Source: Muscardinus avellanarius (Eukaryota > Chordata > Mammalia > Rodentia > Gliridae). Taken from it: a stretch of DNA of 64,000 nucleotides. Made by a program: the position numbers and the translations under genes. The stretch lies in NCBI GenBank assembly GCA_963383645.1, contig OY726559.1:113175296-113239295 (forward strand). The letters run 5' to 3'. Positions 21,385-34,844 of this stretch are shown here, in pieces. The notes below the pieces were generated by a model, which worked only from the letters and a program-made list of their open reading frames with translations, searched no databases and was not told the DNA's origin. Every line of letters starts with the position of its first letter. Position 1 is the first letter of the stretch.

Positions 21385-23990
21385 TCACCATCATCATTTT
21401 GTGCTAAGTATTGAACCCATGGGCATTCTACTCTGAGTTACAGCCTTAGCCCTTTTTATTTGTGGTGCTGGGGTTGGAATCCAGGGACATTCTACCTTTG
21501 AGATCCACCCCTAGCCCTATTTTTTCACTTGAAAACAGGATCTCACAAAGTTGCTGCCAGGCTTGCTAAGTTGCCAAGGCTGGCTTCAAACCTGCAATCC
21601 TCTGTCTCAGCCTCCCAAGTACTGAAATAACAGGCAAATGCTACCACATCTAGCTTCATGGTATTTTTTATTTTTCTTCTCTTTCTTTCTTTTTTTTTTT
21701 TTTTTTGTAGTACTGGGGATGGAACTCAGAGGCCTTCTATCTCCGAGCTATAGTCCTGACCTATTTTATATTTTTTATTTGGAAACAGGGTCTCACTGAG
21801 TTACTGAGAGCCTCACTAAGTGGCTGAGTCTGGCTTTAAACCTGTGCTATCCTCCTGTCTCAGCCTCCCAAGTACTGGGATTACAAGCATGCGCCACCAC
21901 GAACAGCTTCTTTTCTTTTTCTTTCTTTTTTTTTTTTCAGTACTGGGGATGGAACCCAGGAGCATTCTACCTCTGAGCTACACTCACAGCCCTACATTTT
22001 ATTCTTTTTTTTTTTTTTTTTTTTTTGGTGTTACTAGGGGTGAAACCCAGAGGCTTTCTACCTCTGGGCTATACTCCCAGACCATATATATATTGGAAAC
22101 AGGGTCTCACTAAGTTGCTGAGAGCCTCACTAAGTAGCTGAGGCTGACTTCGAACCCGTGCAATCCTCTTGTCTCAGCCTCCCAAGCGCGGGGATTACAA
22201 GCGTGTGCCACCATGCCCGGCTTTATTTTTTATTTTTGAAACAGGGTCTCACTGAGTTGCAAAGGGCCTCACTAAGTAGCTGAGGCTGGCCAAGAACTCA
22301 GATCCTCCTGTCTCAGCCTCCCAAATGCTGGTATAACAAGCGTGTGCCGCCACGCCCAGCTTTCATACTATTATTTTTTTTAAAAGATAGAAATACAGAA
22401 AATAGTTACAGCCCCATGCCAAAATGGCTTGGGGGGTGGCCCAGGCTGACTCATCACTCCCCTTTCATGCTATTATTTTTACTTTTGACAATCTCATAAA
22501 TTCTCTCCAGGAGATCTCAGGCTGTCCAATTTGGGAAGGACGTGTGAAAGAGTACTCTGTTTCTGGGGTGTGTGTGTGCGTGTGTGTGTGTTTTGGTGGG
22601 GTGCTGGAGATTGAATGCAGGGGCATTCTACCTCAAAACTACACCCCAGCCCTGTTTTGTTTGTTTGGAAACAGGGTTCCACTAGGTTGGTCAGAATATC
22701 ACTACTTGCTGAGGCTGCCTTCGAACCTGCAAACCTCCTGTGTCAGTAGCCCAAGTACTGGGATTACTAGCCTGTGCCACCACATCTGACTCTTTTTTTT
22801 TTTCTTTCTGGTACTGGGGATGGAAGCCGGGGGCATTCTACCTCCGAACTATGTCCCCAACCCTATTTTTTATTCTTTATTTTGAAACAGGGTTTCGCTG
22901 AGTTGCAGAGGGCCCTCCTGAATGCTGGGATTACAAGCGTGCGCCACTACGCCTGGCTCTGGTTCTGTTTTTAAATTGCTCCTTTTACATCTCCTTCACT
23001 AGTTAGAAAATAAATTATTTCTATTATTACTGTTTTCCTTTTCTTTTTTTCTGGACAAAATGGATCAGATTCAATCCTTAAGAACAGGCAGTTACTTTTC
23101 GTGTTCTCTACGTGTCTCATTTCTTCTGTATGAGTCTTTTTCCTGTCCAGCGGATTACCAGCATGCGCCACCACGCCCGGCAAGTGTGATCATTTTAAAA
23201 CTTGGCAACCAGAGCTGGGGTGGTGGTGCATGCTTATAACCCCAGCTTTCTGGAGGCTGAGACAGGAGGATCGCGGTTCTTGGGCAGCCTCAGCGACCTA
23301 GTGAGGCCATTTGTAACTCAGTGAGACCTTGTTTCAAAACAAAGAATAAAAAAATAGGGTTAGGGGCGAGGCTGGGAGGTAGATTGTCCCTAAGTTACAT
23401 CCCCAGTACTGAAAGAAAAAAACAAAAACCTCAGCAGCCAGGCGTGGTGGGGCACGCCTGTAGTCCTGGTAAGTGGGAGGCTGAGACAGGAGGATTGCAG
23501 GTTCAAGGACACCCTCAGCAAGTAGTGCCACTCTCATCAACCTAACAGACCTTGTTTCCAAATAAGAAATAAAATCGGGCTGGGGGGTGTAGCTCGAAGG
23601 TAGAATGCCTGTGGATTCAACCCCCAGCACCTCAAAAAATAAAAATAAAGATAAATAAATAAAACTTGGGCTCCCTATCATCTCTAATGGACTTGAGGTT
23701 GAGTGAAGAGCGGAAAGGGATGGGTGTGAGGAAAGAAAAGACCAAAGCACTTCAGGGGATATTTAAGATATTCAAGCCCGGCGTGGCGCATGCTTGTAAT
23801 CCCAGCATTTGGGAGGCTGAGACAGGAGGATCGCAGGTTCAAGGCCAGACTCAGCTACTTAGCGAGGTCCTCCGCAACTTGGTAAGACCCTGAAAATAAA
23901 GAATGGAAAATAGAATTGGATGTGTAGCTTGGAGGTAGAATGACCCTGGGTTTCATTCCTAGTACCGCAGAAAATAAATAAAGATATTCA
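21385..23990. repeat. SINE clusters in TSACC intron 1
   Basis: Inverted copies at 21440-21655, 21690-21910, 21935-22220 and 22220-22360; inverted copies at 22590-22970 after the hairpin retrocopy; then sense copies at 23205-23415, 23430-23640 and 23775-23980. 22975-23150 is AT-rich unrecognised sequence, with a left-monomer scrap at 23155-23182. Confidence 0.8.
22379..22462 (-). mobile_element. Second retrocopy of the same hairpin-bearing RNA (copy 2)
   Basis: The minus strand shares GCCATTTTGGCATGGGGCTG and TTTTCTGTATTTCTAT with the copy at 35040-35138. It extends about 26 bp further 5' (GGGGAGTGATGAGTCAGCCT...) and ends in A's without the AATAAA. The flanks TTTCATACTATTATTTTT (22361-22378) and TTTCATGCTATTATTTTT (22463-22480) form an 18-bp duplication with one mismatch. 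The hairpin has one stem mismatch. Confidence 0.75.
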
Positions 23991-24099
23991 GATAGGATAA
24001 CGGGGGGAGGGAGTAAGCCATCACCCTCCGATGCCGCTCAGAGCCTCAGTGAAAGCACTTGCCTAAAAAGGAAAAGATCCACGCACAGCCACGGGTCCC

Positions 24100-24760
24100 G
24101 AAGCTATAAACTACAACTCCCAGCGTGCCCGAAAAGAAAAAATAAAAAAAGGATGGGAGCCGCCTAGCCGGGCCTCATAAGACTACAACTCCCACTTCGC
24201 CCTTCAGCAAATCGGTGTGTGCCCTCACCTACCACTGAAGTCCCACCCTTCTCTTTGTTACTAAAGCTAAAGAGTGGACACTGTCCCGCCTTTCCTGGCC
24301 TTCCCGTCCCCGGGACAACGCCCTCTCACGACCTCACCTGCAGTCTTAATCAAAAGCCGTAAGCACAGGACCCAACCCTCTAGCTGGTACGCATGCGCGG
24401 TGGCGTGCCGGCAAACTGCCCGAGGCTCTGCGCTTGCGCGGGCGTTCGCGCCGCACGCGGCCGGGAGCGGCCACCTTACTGCGCAAGCGCCGGCGCCCTC
24501 CCCTTGCCATCACCGTGCTCTCTCTACCTAGCGTGTCCTGCCGTTTTTTGCGTAGAGGGTGGGGCTAATACTGCTATTGGCTTGTTTTCCTGCCAGTCAA
24601 AGAGACGGGCGCCTTGATTGGCGGCGACCTAGAGGGTAGCGGGTTTAGGTGTCAGTCCAGAGGAGGCAGCGTTTTCTGGGCTTCTCCCTGATTCTCTCTC
24701 TCTCCAGAAGGTTCTGCCGGTTCCCTCGGCTCTGGGTACCCAGCTCTGCATCGCGCCGCC
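24100..24760. promoter_or_regulatory. Bidirectional TSACC/CCT3 promoter region with GC-rich core
   Basis: This is about 650 bp of non-repeat sequence between the divergent genes, CpG-rich from about 24380, with no TATA box. Visible motifs are: two ACTACAACTCCCA blocks of the ZNF143/Staf type (24110-24129 and 24183-24200); three NRF1-like GCGCA/TGCGC palindromic sites (ACGCATGCGCGG at 24389, TGCGCTTGCGCGG at 24429, CTGCGCAAGCGCC at 24480); and inverted CCAAT boxes (CTATTGG near 24574, TTGATTGGCGG near 24615). This composition is typical of housekeeping divergent promoters. Transcription factor use is inferred. Confidence 0.75.
24222..24338 (-). other. Possible noncoding first exon or donor sites of TSACC
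   Basis: The coding start exon of TSACC begins with an acceptor, so a 5' UTR exon must lie upstream. On the minus strand two strong donor matches occur in the promoter region: CTGCAG|GTGAGG (exon end at 24338) and GGTAG|GTGAGGGC (about 24222). Either could end the first exon. Nothing in the sequence decides between them or fixes the transcription start. Confidence 0.35.
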
Positions 24761-25515
24761 ATGATGGGCCACCGTCCCGTGCTCGTGCTCAGTGAGTTCT
24801 GGGAAGCCGGGAAAGCGATCTCCTTTTCGCTCCCTTCTCCCTACACTTTTGAGCGTTCCCCCAGCTTTGTCCCGCCATGACCCGTCCACCGAGCCTCGCA
24901 GTCGTCGCCTCGTTCCGAGCGCTCCTCCCCTCGGATTCCTTCCTTTCCTTCGCCTGTCCCTCTCCCTTAGCAAACACAAGCGCACCTTCCCCCGTCCCGA
25001 GGCGTGCTGGTCTCGGGAGGCCTCCACGCCCCTGCACCCTCCAGCGTGACTTCCAGCCTGTAGCTGAATGAACAGTGGTTTTTAAGCTCAAGCCAAGCGT
25101 TATATCCTTGGCTCACCCTTTAGTAACGATATAGCCTCGGGCAAGTTGCTTCATTTGAGTTCTTCCTTCTGCCTTAATGAGTTTGGTAGTATTCCTGGAG
25201 TTGAGATAAGTACCTAAGCTGCTTAAAAGAAGGTCTGCAAATGGCAGGTGGCATCCTTGGGTTCAGCGTTTCCGGTTCCAGAACTGGTCCTAGTGTAATT
25301 ATCATTTCTGCTAACCAATTGAGTTTTCCCCAATCTCTGTAGCCCCCCCCCCCTTCCTTGGGACTTATCCCTTATTTCTTTTTGAGTCAGGAGCACTAAC
25401 TCGTATTATCTTCCCTTGGTATGTTTCCCTTTTGTGTGTAACTTGTAGGACCTAGGATGCCTGACAAGCTGTTTCCCCTTCTTTGATATTTTGAATATGC
25501 ACAATGCTAATCAGA

Positions 25516-25566
<51 letters not shown>

Positions 25567-28500
25567 GCTGAGGATTGAACCCAGGGAATTCCACTTGTAA
25601 GTTACATCCCCAGCTCTCTCTATAATTATTTTTAACTTGGAAACAGGACCTCACTAAGTTAATGCAAGCCTCACTGAGTTGCTGAGGCTGATTTCCAACC
25701 TGTGATCCTCCTGTCTTAGCTTACCAAGTACTAGGATTACAGGTATACACTATGCCTGATCTGATCAGAGGGTTTTTTTTTTTTTTTTGTGGGGGGGGGG
25801 GTGTTACTAGGGATTGAAGCCAGAGGCATTTTACCATTGAGCTACATCCCCAGCCGATTTTGTTTCTTATTTGGAAACAGGGTCTCACTAGGTTGATGAG
25901 AATCTGCCTACTTGCTGGGGCTGACCTCGAACTTGTGGTCCTCCTGTCTCATCCTCCCAAGTAAAGGAATTACAGAGCCACCAGACATAGCTCTGATCAG
26001 AATTTTTATTCCTTTTATCTATACCGAGAAAAAAACCTGTTCCTTCTGATGGATTGTAAGGCTATGCAGGGTTTTGGTTATTACCACCTGAGATAGAAGT
26101 GTAAGCCCTGAGAGCTGTGATGTGTTTTTAGGTTTACTGGGAGTAGGTTGAAGGATTAGATTTACAAACTTTTAGGGGAATGTATAATTGGAGAGGGGAT
26201 GGTGATCAGCATTAGGTTGGTCTGGTTATAACCATTGCCTTCTCTCCATTGAGATGGCTCTGGGGTGAGTGGTGCATTCATATGCTCTGCATTAATCTCT
26301 GACATTAGTGACTGTAACCAGGCTACCTAGTAAACTATATAACTAGGTCTTACAGGTGGGTAAATAGGTTACTGAGACATCCTCATATGGGGTGACTATA
26401 TGTACTTACAAACTTGTGTGTGTTTTTGTGTGTTACTGAGGATTGAACCCAGGGGCATTTTGCCTTCAAGCTATACCATACCCCCAGCCTTAATTTTTAT
26501 TCTTTTTTTTTTCTTTTTTTCTTTGTGGTACTGGTCGCAGAGCCTAAGTAGCTGAGGCTGTCTGCGAACTGTGATCCTCCTGTCTCAGTCTCCCAAATGC
26601 TAGGATTACAAGCGTGTGCCACCACGCCCAGCTCTTATTCTTTATTTTGAAACAGGATCTCACTAAGCTGTGGAGCTGTCCACGAACCCACAATCCTCCT
26701 GTCTCAGCCTCCCAAGTACTGAGATTACAAGTCTGTGCCACCACTCCTGGCTTTATTTTTAATTTTAAAACAGGGTCTCACTGGGTTGATGAGACTGCTT
26801 GCTGAGGCTGTCTTCAAACCTATGATCCTCCATTCTCCACCTCCCAAATGCTGGAATTACACGCGGGTGCCACCACACCTGACTAGCTTTATTTTGATAC
26901 CAGATTTCCCTAATCTCCCCAGGTATGACATGAACTTGCATTTTCTTACCTTATCCTCCCCAGTTGCTGGGATTATAGGCATGCACCACCTCACCTGGCT
27001 AAACTAAGAAACTTTGGAAGAGTTTCTCAGTTCCACTGATTTGATTCTCATTCCTCAGCATGCAGTGAGGCTCTTATCGGAAATTATACTTGGACTGTTA
27101 AGAGTACAGTTCCCTTAAATTCTCCCCTGTTTATGTAAAGCCATGATTTTCTTAAGGTAGCTAGCCCTTTGAGAATCATGATAGCTATTAATCCTCTTGG
27201 GGCAGGGAGAGGGAGTACCTTCCATTTTGTTTTGTTTTTTGTTTTGTTTGTATCTGTGGTACTAGGGATTATACCTCCCTCTCCCCCTCTCCTTTTTGCC
27301 TGTTTTGTTTTGAAACAGGGTCTTGCTGTGTTGCTGAAGGTCTCACTAGGTTGCTGAGGCTAACCTTGAACCTGCAATCCTTCTGTTTTAGTCTTTCAAT
27401 TACTGGGATTAAAGGCATGTGCCACCATGCCTGTGTCTCCCATTTCCTCACAGAATCTTGGTGAATTTACTTTCCCACTGAGCAAAGTTATGAATCCTTG
27501 CTGCAAACATGTCACTGGTTAGAGGAGGAGTGTTGACCAAGATTCTTTAATTGAAGCATTATTGGTTATTTTTAAGTTTTTGGGGGGAGATACTGGGGAT
27601 TGAATCCAGAGGCATTTTACCTCTGAGCTACACCTCCAGCCCTATTTTATTCTTTATTTTAAAACGGGTGTCTCACTAAGTTGCAGAGGTCTTCTAAGTA
27701 CCTTAGGTTGGCTGTGAACCTGCGTTATCCTCCTGTCTCAGCCTCCTAGTACTGAGATTACAAGTATGTGCCACTGCACACAGCTATTTTTAATTTTGTA
27801 TGTATGTATTATTGTAATTATTTTATATATTATATATTATAGGTTATTGTTTTAGGGATTGAAGTAAAGAAGTAGCCAGGCATGGTGGCATACACCTGGG
27901 AGGCTGAGACGGGAGGATTGTAGGTTTGAGGACATCAGCAATATAACGAGACTCAGCAACATAAAGATGCCTTGTTTCAAAATAAAATAGGGCTGAGAGG
28001 TGTAGCACAGAGGTAGAATGCCCCCTGGGTTCAATTTCCTGTACCTCCTCCCCCCAAAAAAAGACATGAATAAACTTGCAGCAGTGGTGCATGCCTATAA
28101 TAATCCCAGCTACTCTGGAGGCTGAGGCAAGAGGATCACAAGTGTGGGGCCAGCCTGGGCAACTTAGTGAGATCTTGTCTCAAACTGAAAAACAAAAAGG
28201 GCTGGGGTGTAGCTCAGCAGTAGAATATTCTGGGTTCAGTTCCTAGTACCACTCACATACACGTGAACACAGGGGGTGAGTAGCCATGAATACTTGTTAC
28301 CTAGCCAGTTTTTGAAGTATAATTGCCGTATAACAGGCTGCACATTTAAAGTATAGTTTGATAAGTTTTAATCTGTGTATATACTGAAGCCTGTGTGTTT
28401 GTATTTTCAAAGGTTGTGGAATAGGCCGGGTGTGGTGGCACAGGCTTTTAATCCCAGTGCTGGGGAGGCTGAGACAGGAGGGTCGCACAGGTTCAAAGCC

Positions 28501-31500
28501 AGCCTCAGCTACTTAGTGAGGCTCTCAGCAACTTAGTGAGACCCTGCTTCCAAATAAAGTATAAAATAGGTCTGGGAATATAGCCTGAAGGTAGAAAAGC
28601 CCCTGGGCTCCACCCCCCAGTACCACACACACACAAAAAGAATAAAAAAATAGGGCTGAGCCAGGCGTGGTGGCACGCCTTGTAATCCCAGCATTCAGAA
28701 GGCTGATACTGGAAGATCGTGGTTCGTGGACAGCCTCAGCTACTTAGTGAGGCCCTCTGCAACTTAGTGAGACCCTGTTTCAACATAAAGAATAAAAAAT
28801 AGGGCAGGGGGTGTAGCTTGAAGGTCGAATGTCCCTGGGTTCCATCCCCAGACCCGCAAAGAAAAGAGGGGGGCTGGGGGTGTAGCTCAGAGATACAATG
28901 CCCTTCGGTTCCATCCTCGGTACCACAAAACAAAACATTGGGGAATAAGTAGTCTCTGTATAATGGACGACTGGGGCTGTTGACTGTTGATTTTTGTTGT
29001 TGTATATTTTAGGCCAAAATACAAAACGCGAATCTGGAAGAAAAGTTCAGTCTGGAAACATCAATGCTGCTAAGGTAGCGTATCTTTAAAGTGCACACAG
29101 TAGTTTACTTGTAGTCTTACCTAGTATTTCTCTGCTTGTTCATAGCAGTAAGCTTCCTCTGTGTCTAGACTCCACCACATGCAGTTAGGCAGAGGACGAG
29201 ATCACTTCCCTTTCTTTTTGGACATTTCATTAATGGCGGTGAGGGAAGGAATGAGAGTCTCCTACAATTGAAGTCTGTAAATTAAGCTGAATCACCTCTT
29301 AATCTGTGTGTAAATCTATTGCTATGTATTTTATAATATTTGTGTTGGTCTCCCACACTAGACGAAGTTCCTTGTATCGATTCCCTTTTGTATTTGTAGT
29401 GCCCACCATCAGTCCTGCATAAGGGCTCAGTGAATGTCCCTAGAATGTAGTCGAGTGGCTTGAGGTTGGACTTAGTGTGAAGGCCACTGTCATGGAAAGA
29501 TACTGGGGATTGGACTGCTGAGGAGCTTCAGCTCCGGGAGGCAGTCACGTCTGTGAAAAGTCTTTTCTTGCTCTATTTGAATAGCTGCCAGCGCTCCTGC
29601 TGAGGTGTCATTGGCTCTGCAGATTGCGCTGCAGCATAGTCAGAGTTCTGATATTTGTGCTTACGTGTCTTGTGTTTCTTTTCTATTAGACTATTGCAGA
29701 TATCATCCGAACATGTTTGGGACCCAAGTCCATGATGAAGGTAGACTTTTTGCTTGTTGAAATTCTTAGATTACAGATCGTTCCTGTGTGTTATCTAGGA
29801 CACTCACTTTTGGTTTTGTCATAGATGCTTTTGGACCCAATGGGAGGCATCGTTATGACCAATGATGGCAATGCCATTCTTCGAGAGGTATATATATATA
29901 TATATTTTTTTTTTCATTTGCTTTCTACTTTAGAAATATAAAGGGGCCACTAAGTTACATGATTAAGAAGGAGCTGCAGGCCGGGTGTGGTGGCCCACGC
30001 TTGTAATCCCCGCGCTTGGGAGGCTGAGACAGGAGGATCGCGCTGGTTCGGAGCCAGCCTCGCTGGCTTAAGTGACCCTGTTTCCAAATTAAAAAAAAAA
30101 AAAAAATAGGTCTGGGAGTGTAGCCCAGAGGTAGAAGGGCTTCCAGGAACCCCAGTACCACCCCCAAAAAAAAAAGAAGAAGGAGCTGCAGGCCGAGGCG
30201 GGGTAGCACACGCTTGTAATCCCAGCACTTGGGAGGCTGAGACAGGAGGATCCAAGGTTCTCAGCCAGCCTCAACCACTTAGTGAGGCTTTCAGCAACTT
30301 AGTGAGATCCTGTTTCAAAATAAAGAATAAAATATAGGCTGGGGGTGTAGCTCAGAAATAGAATGACTTGAAATTCCGGTACTTGGGAGGCTGAGACAGG
30401 AGGATCAATTTTGCAACAGCCTCAGTTACTTACTGCAACTTATTGAGACCTTATTTAAAAATAAAGAATAAAAAATAGGTCTGGAGTTGTAGCTCAGAGG
30501 TAGAATGCCCCTGGATTCAATCCCCAGTACTGGGGTGGGGGGACAACTCCAGTGGCATAATTACTTAGTGTGTGGTCCAATCCCTAGTCCAAAAAAAAAA
30601 AGCTGGGAGCAGTGGCACAAGCCTGTGATCCCAGTACTTGGGAGATAGCAGGATTGCAGCTAGGAGGCCAGCCTCAGCACCTTAGTGAGAACCTGTTTCA
30701 AAATAAAAATGAAAAGCATTCGGTAGGCTAGAACTGGAGGATTGCAGTTTGCAGATAGCCTCAACTACTTAGTGAGGCCCTCCAAACTTAGACCCTGTTT
30801 TAAATTAAAGAATAAAAAATAGGGCTGGGTCGAATGCCCCTGGGTTCCATCCTCAGACCAGCAAAAAAATAAATAATAATAAAGCGGGCGTGGTGGCGCA
30901 TGCTTATAATCCCAGCATTGGGAGGCTGAGACAGGAGAATCACGTTTCTTGGACAGCCTCAGCCACTTAGACCCTTTACAACTCAGTGAGACCCTGTTTA
31001 AAAATAAAGAATAAAAAGGGCTGGGCGTGTAGCTCAGAGGTAGAATGCCCCTGGGTTAGCTGGATGTGGTGGTACACACTTGTAATCCCAGTGTTTTGGT
31101 AGGCTGAGACAGGAGGAGCGAAGATTTGGGGCTAGACTCAGCTACTTAGTGAGGCCCCCTGCAATTTAGTGAGAACCTGTTTTTGTTTTTCTGGTACTTG
31201 GTATTGAACCCAGGGGCATTCTACCTCTAAGCTACACCCCCAGTCCTATTTTTTTATCCTTTATTTTGAAATAGAGTCTAAGTTGTGGAGGGCCTCACAA
31301 ATTGCTGAGGCTGTGGTCTTGAACCTGCAATCCTCCTGTCTCAACCTCCCAAGTACTGGGATTACAAGCACATGCCACCATGCCTTGCAAGACCCTGTTT
31401 TAAAATAAAAAATAAATAAGAGCCCTTAGCGAGGCCCTTTGCAACTCAGACCCTATTTCAAGAAAAAAAAAGACTTAAAAAAAAAAAAAAAGGAAGCCAG

Positions 31501-32618
31501 GCGTGGTGGCACACGCTTGTAATCCCCGCAATTGGGAGTTGGAGACAGGATTGTGCAGGTTCGAAGCCAGCCTCGCTGGTTTAAGAGACCCTGTTTCCAA
31601 ATAAAAATATAAAATAGGTCTGGGAGTGTAGCCTGGAGGTAAAAGGGTTTCCAGGAACCCTAGTACCACCAAAAAAAATTGGGCTGGGGTGTACCTTGGA
31701 GGTACAATGCCCTTGGCTTCCATTCCCAGTACCGCCAAAAAAAAAAAAAACTGAAGTTAAAAAAAAAATAAGGCCAGGCGTGGTGACGCACGCTTGTAAT
31801 CCCTGCTCTTGGGAGGCTGAGATAGGAGGATCGCGCAGGTTCGAAGCCAGCTGTGTTGGCTTAAGAGACCGTTTCCAAATAAAAAAAGGATAAAATAGGT
31901 CTGGGAGTTTAGCCTGGAGGTAGAAGGGTTTCCAGGAACCCCAGTACCACCAATTAAAATAATAATATAACACATTTAATTTAAAAAAACTAGGAGAGCT
32001 GGGTGTGGTGGCCCAGACTCGTAATCCCAGCATTTGAGAGGCTGAGACCAGAGGGTCGCAGTTCATGGATAGCCTCAGCTACTTAGTGAGGCCCTTTGCG
32101 ACTCCGTGAGCCCGTTTCAAAATAAAGAATAAAAAATGGGGCTGGAGGTGTAGCTCAGAGGTAGAATGACCCTGGGTTCCATCACCAGACCCGGGGAAAA
32201 AAAAAAAAAAAAAAAACGAGTTTAGTCCCCAGTACTACACACATATGTACACAGTCAGTTGAGTGATCTGCATTTTTAATTGAATTTTCCAGATTCAAGT
32301 CCAGCATCCAGCAGCCAAGTCCATGATTGAAATTAGCCGGACTCAAGATGAAGAGGTTGGAGATGGAACTACTTCAGTAATTATTCTTGGTAAGAGGAGA
32401 ATGAAAGATTGAAAAGGAAAATTAGAGCCAAGTGAGGTGGCGCATGCTTGTAATCCCAGCACTTGGGAGGCTGAGACGAGGATCACATGGGTTCAACGCA
32501 GCCTCAGCTACTTAGTGAGGCTCTCAGCAACTTAGACCCTGTTTCCAAATAAAATAAAAGTAGGTCTGGAAATATAGCCTGGAGGTAGAAAGTCCCTTGG
32601 TTCCATTCCCAGTAACAC

Positions 32619-32660
<42 letters not shown>

Positions 32661-34808
32661 AAGGTAAATTAGAAATAATGTTTGTGTCATATTTTTATTT
32701 TTATTTACTTTTTTTTTTTTTTTTCCGGTGGTACTGGGGTTCCTGGAAGCCCTTCTACCTCCGGGCTACACTCCCAGACCTATTTTTTATATTTTTTTAT
32801 TTGGAAACGGTCTCTTAAGCCAGCAAGCAAGGCTGGCTCCAAACCAGCGCGATCCTCCTATCTCCGCCTCCCAAGCGCGGGGATTACAAGCGTGTGCCAC
32901 CACGCCCGGCTGCGTCATATTTTTAAAAGGAAACTCTGGGTTTACAGATTTAACTCAGTGGTAGAGCACTTGCCTAGCTTGTGCAAGGCTCTGGCTTCAA
33001 TTCCCAGTACCACATAGTGGGGGGAAAGGGGAGGATTCTGTTAACAGTTTACTGATTGATACTACTAATTATATGTTTTTAATTATTTAAATTGCTGAGC
33101 ACAGCCAGGTGTGATTTCACTCACCTGTAACCCCAGTACTTGAAGGCTGAGACAGGAGGATCACAGGTTCCAGAACAGTATCAACAAGTAGTGAGACTCA
33201 TCAACTGAGTGAGACCCTGTTTCTAGATAAAAATAGGGCTGGAAATATAGAATAACCTTGGGTTCAATCTCCAGCACCACACAGAGATACAAAAATAAAT
33301 AAACAGCTGGGCATTGTGGCACACACCTCAGTACTTGGGTTGCTGAGACAGGAAGATAACAGGTTGGAAGACAGCTTTAATATCTTAGTGAGGCCCTTAG
33401 CAAATTAGTGAGACCCTGTTCCCAAATAAAAAGTGAGGTAGGGCTGGGGGGTGTGGCTCAGAGGTAGAATGTCCCTGAGTTCAATCCCCAGCACCACACA
33501 CAAAAATATTAAATAACTTGTTGCTAATTTTCTATATATTTTTCTGACTATGTATAAAATATATGAATACAATGAAATATTGTATACCTAGTATGTGTAT
33601 ATTAGATGAATTATGAGCCAAGCGTGGTGACACATACTTGTAACCCCAGCATTTGGGAGGCTGAGACAGCAGGAGGATTTTGGGTTCACGGCCAGTCTTG
33701 TTTACTTAGTGAAACCCTGTTTTGTTTTGTTTTGTGGTATTGGGGATGGAACCCAGGAGCTTTCTATGTCCAGGCTACGTTCCCAGACCTATTTTATATT
33801 TTATTTGAAAACAGGGTGTCACTAAGTTGCAGAGAGCCTCAAACCTATGCAATCCTCCTATCTCAGCCTCCCAAGTACTGGGATTACAAGTGTGTGCCAC
33901 CATGCCTGGCTGAAACCCTGTTTTAAAATAAAGAATAAAAAATAGGGCTGGGGGTGTAGCTTGGAGGTACAATGTCTCTGGGTTCCATCCCCAGTACCAT
34001 ACACAAAAAAATAAGAATGAATATGCAAGTATGGTTGAATAAAATACCGTCCGTTCTTTATTCATGGTAAATTATATTGTATAGTCACTACAAACACTGA
34101 AGTGGTGAATACTAAACCATGACAACTAGGAGAAATACAGGCATGGCTTCCTGTCAGCCTCTGGCCACTTTTTCTCAACTTGTTCTATGCTCCCCCCCCC
34201 ACACACACACACCCTGTTTTAAGGTACCCTATTTAATGGGCATGGTAGCAAATGCTTATGATTCCATTAGTTTGGAGACTGAGACATGGAGATTGCAGGC
34301 TCAAAGAACAGCCTTAGCAACCTAGTGAGTCCCTCAGCAACTTAGCAAGACTCTGTTTCAAAATAGAAGTAGTGTAGCTAAGACGTAGCATGCCCCTGGA
34401 TTCAAAAAAAAAAAAAAGAAAGAAAGAAACAATGTACTGTATGTCAGGTAAGAATATTTGTGTGTGTGTGAATTGGCTCATACAGAGTATAAAATTTAGA
34501 ATAGTATTAACAACCAACTGGTATAATTTTGGGGACAACCTGTTTTTTAAGTTATATTTCTTAGAAGCATAATGAAGTTGCTTTGATATATTGGGGCCTT
34601 TTCTGCAAGTGTGTAACACTGGGGATGAAACCCAGGGGCCTTCTGTCCTACCTCTGGGCTGCACCCTCAGCCTTTTTTGTTTTGTTTTTAATTTGGAAAC
34701 AGCCTCACAAAGTGCTGAGGCTAGCTGCAAACCCGTGATTCTTCTGTCTTAGCCTCCTAAGTACTGGGATTATAGGTGTGTGCCATTGTGTCTGGTTTTG
34801 TTTTTTTT

Positions 34809-34844
<36 letters not shown>

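Noticed and set aside
24629..25091. Arg-rich minus-strand frames around CCT3 exon 1
   Set aside because: They lie in the CpG-rich promoter and first exon with no splice or homology support; chance ORFs in GC-rich DNA.
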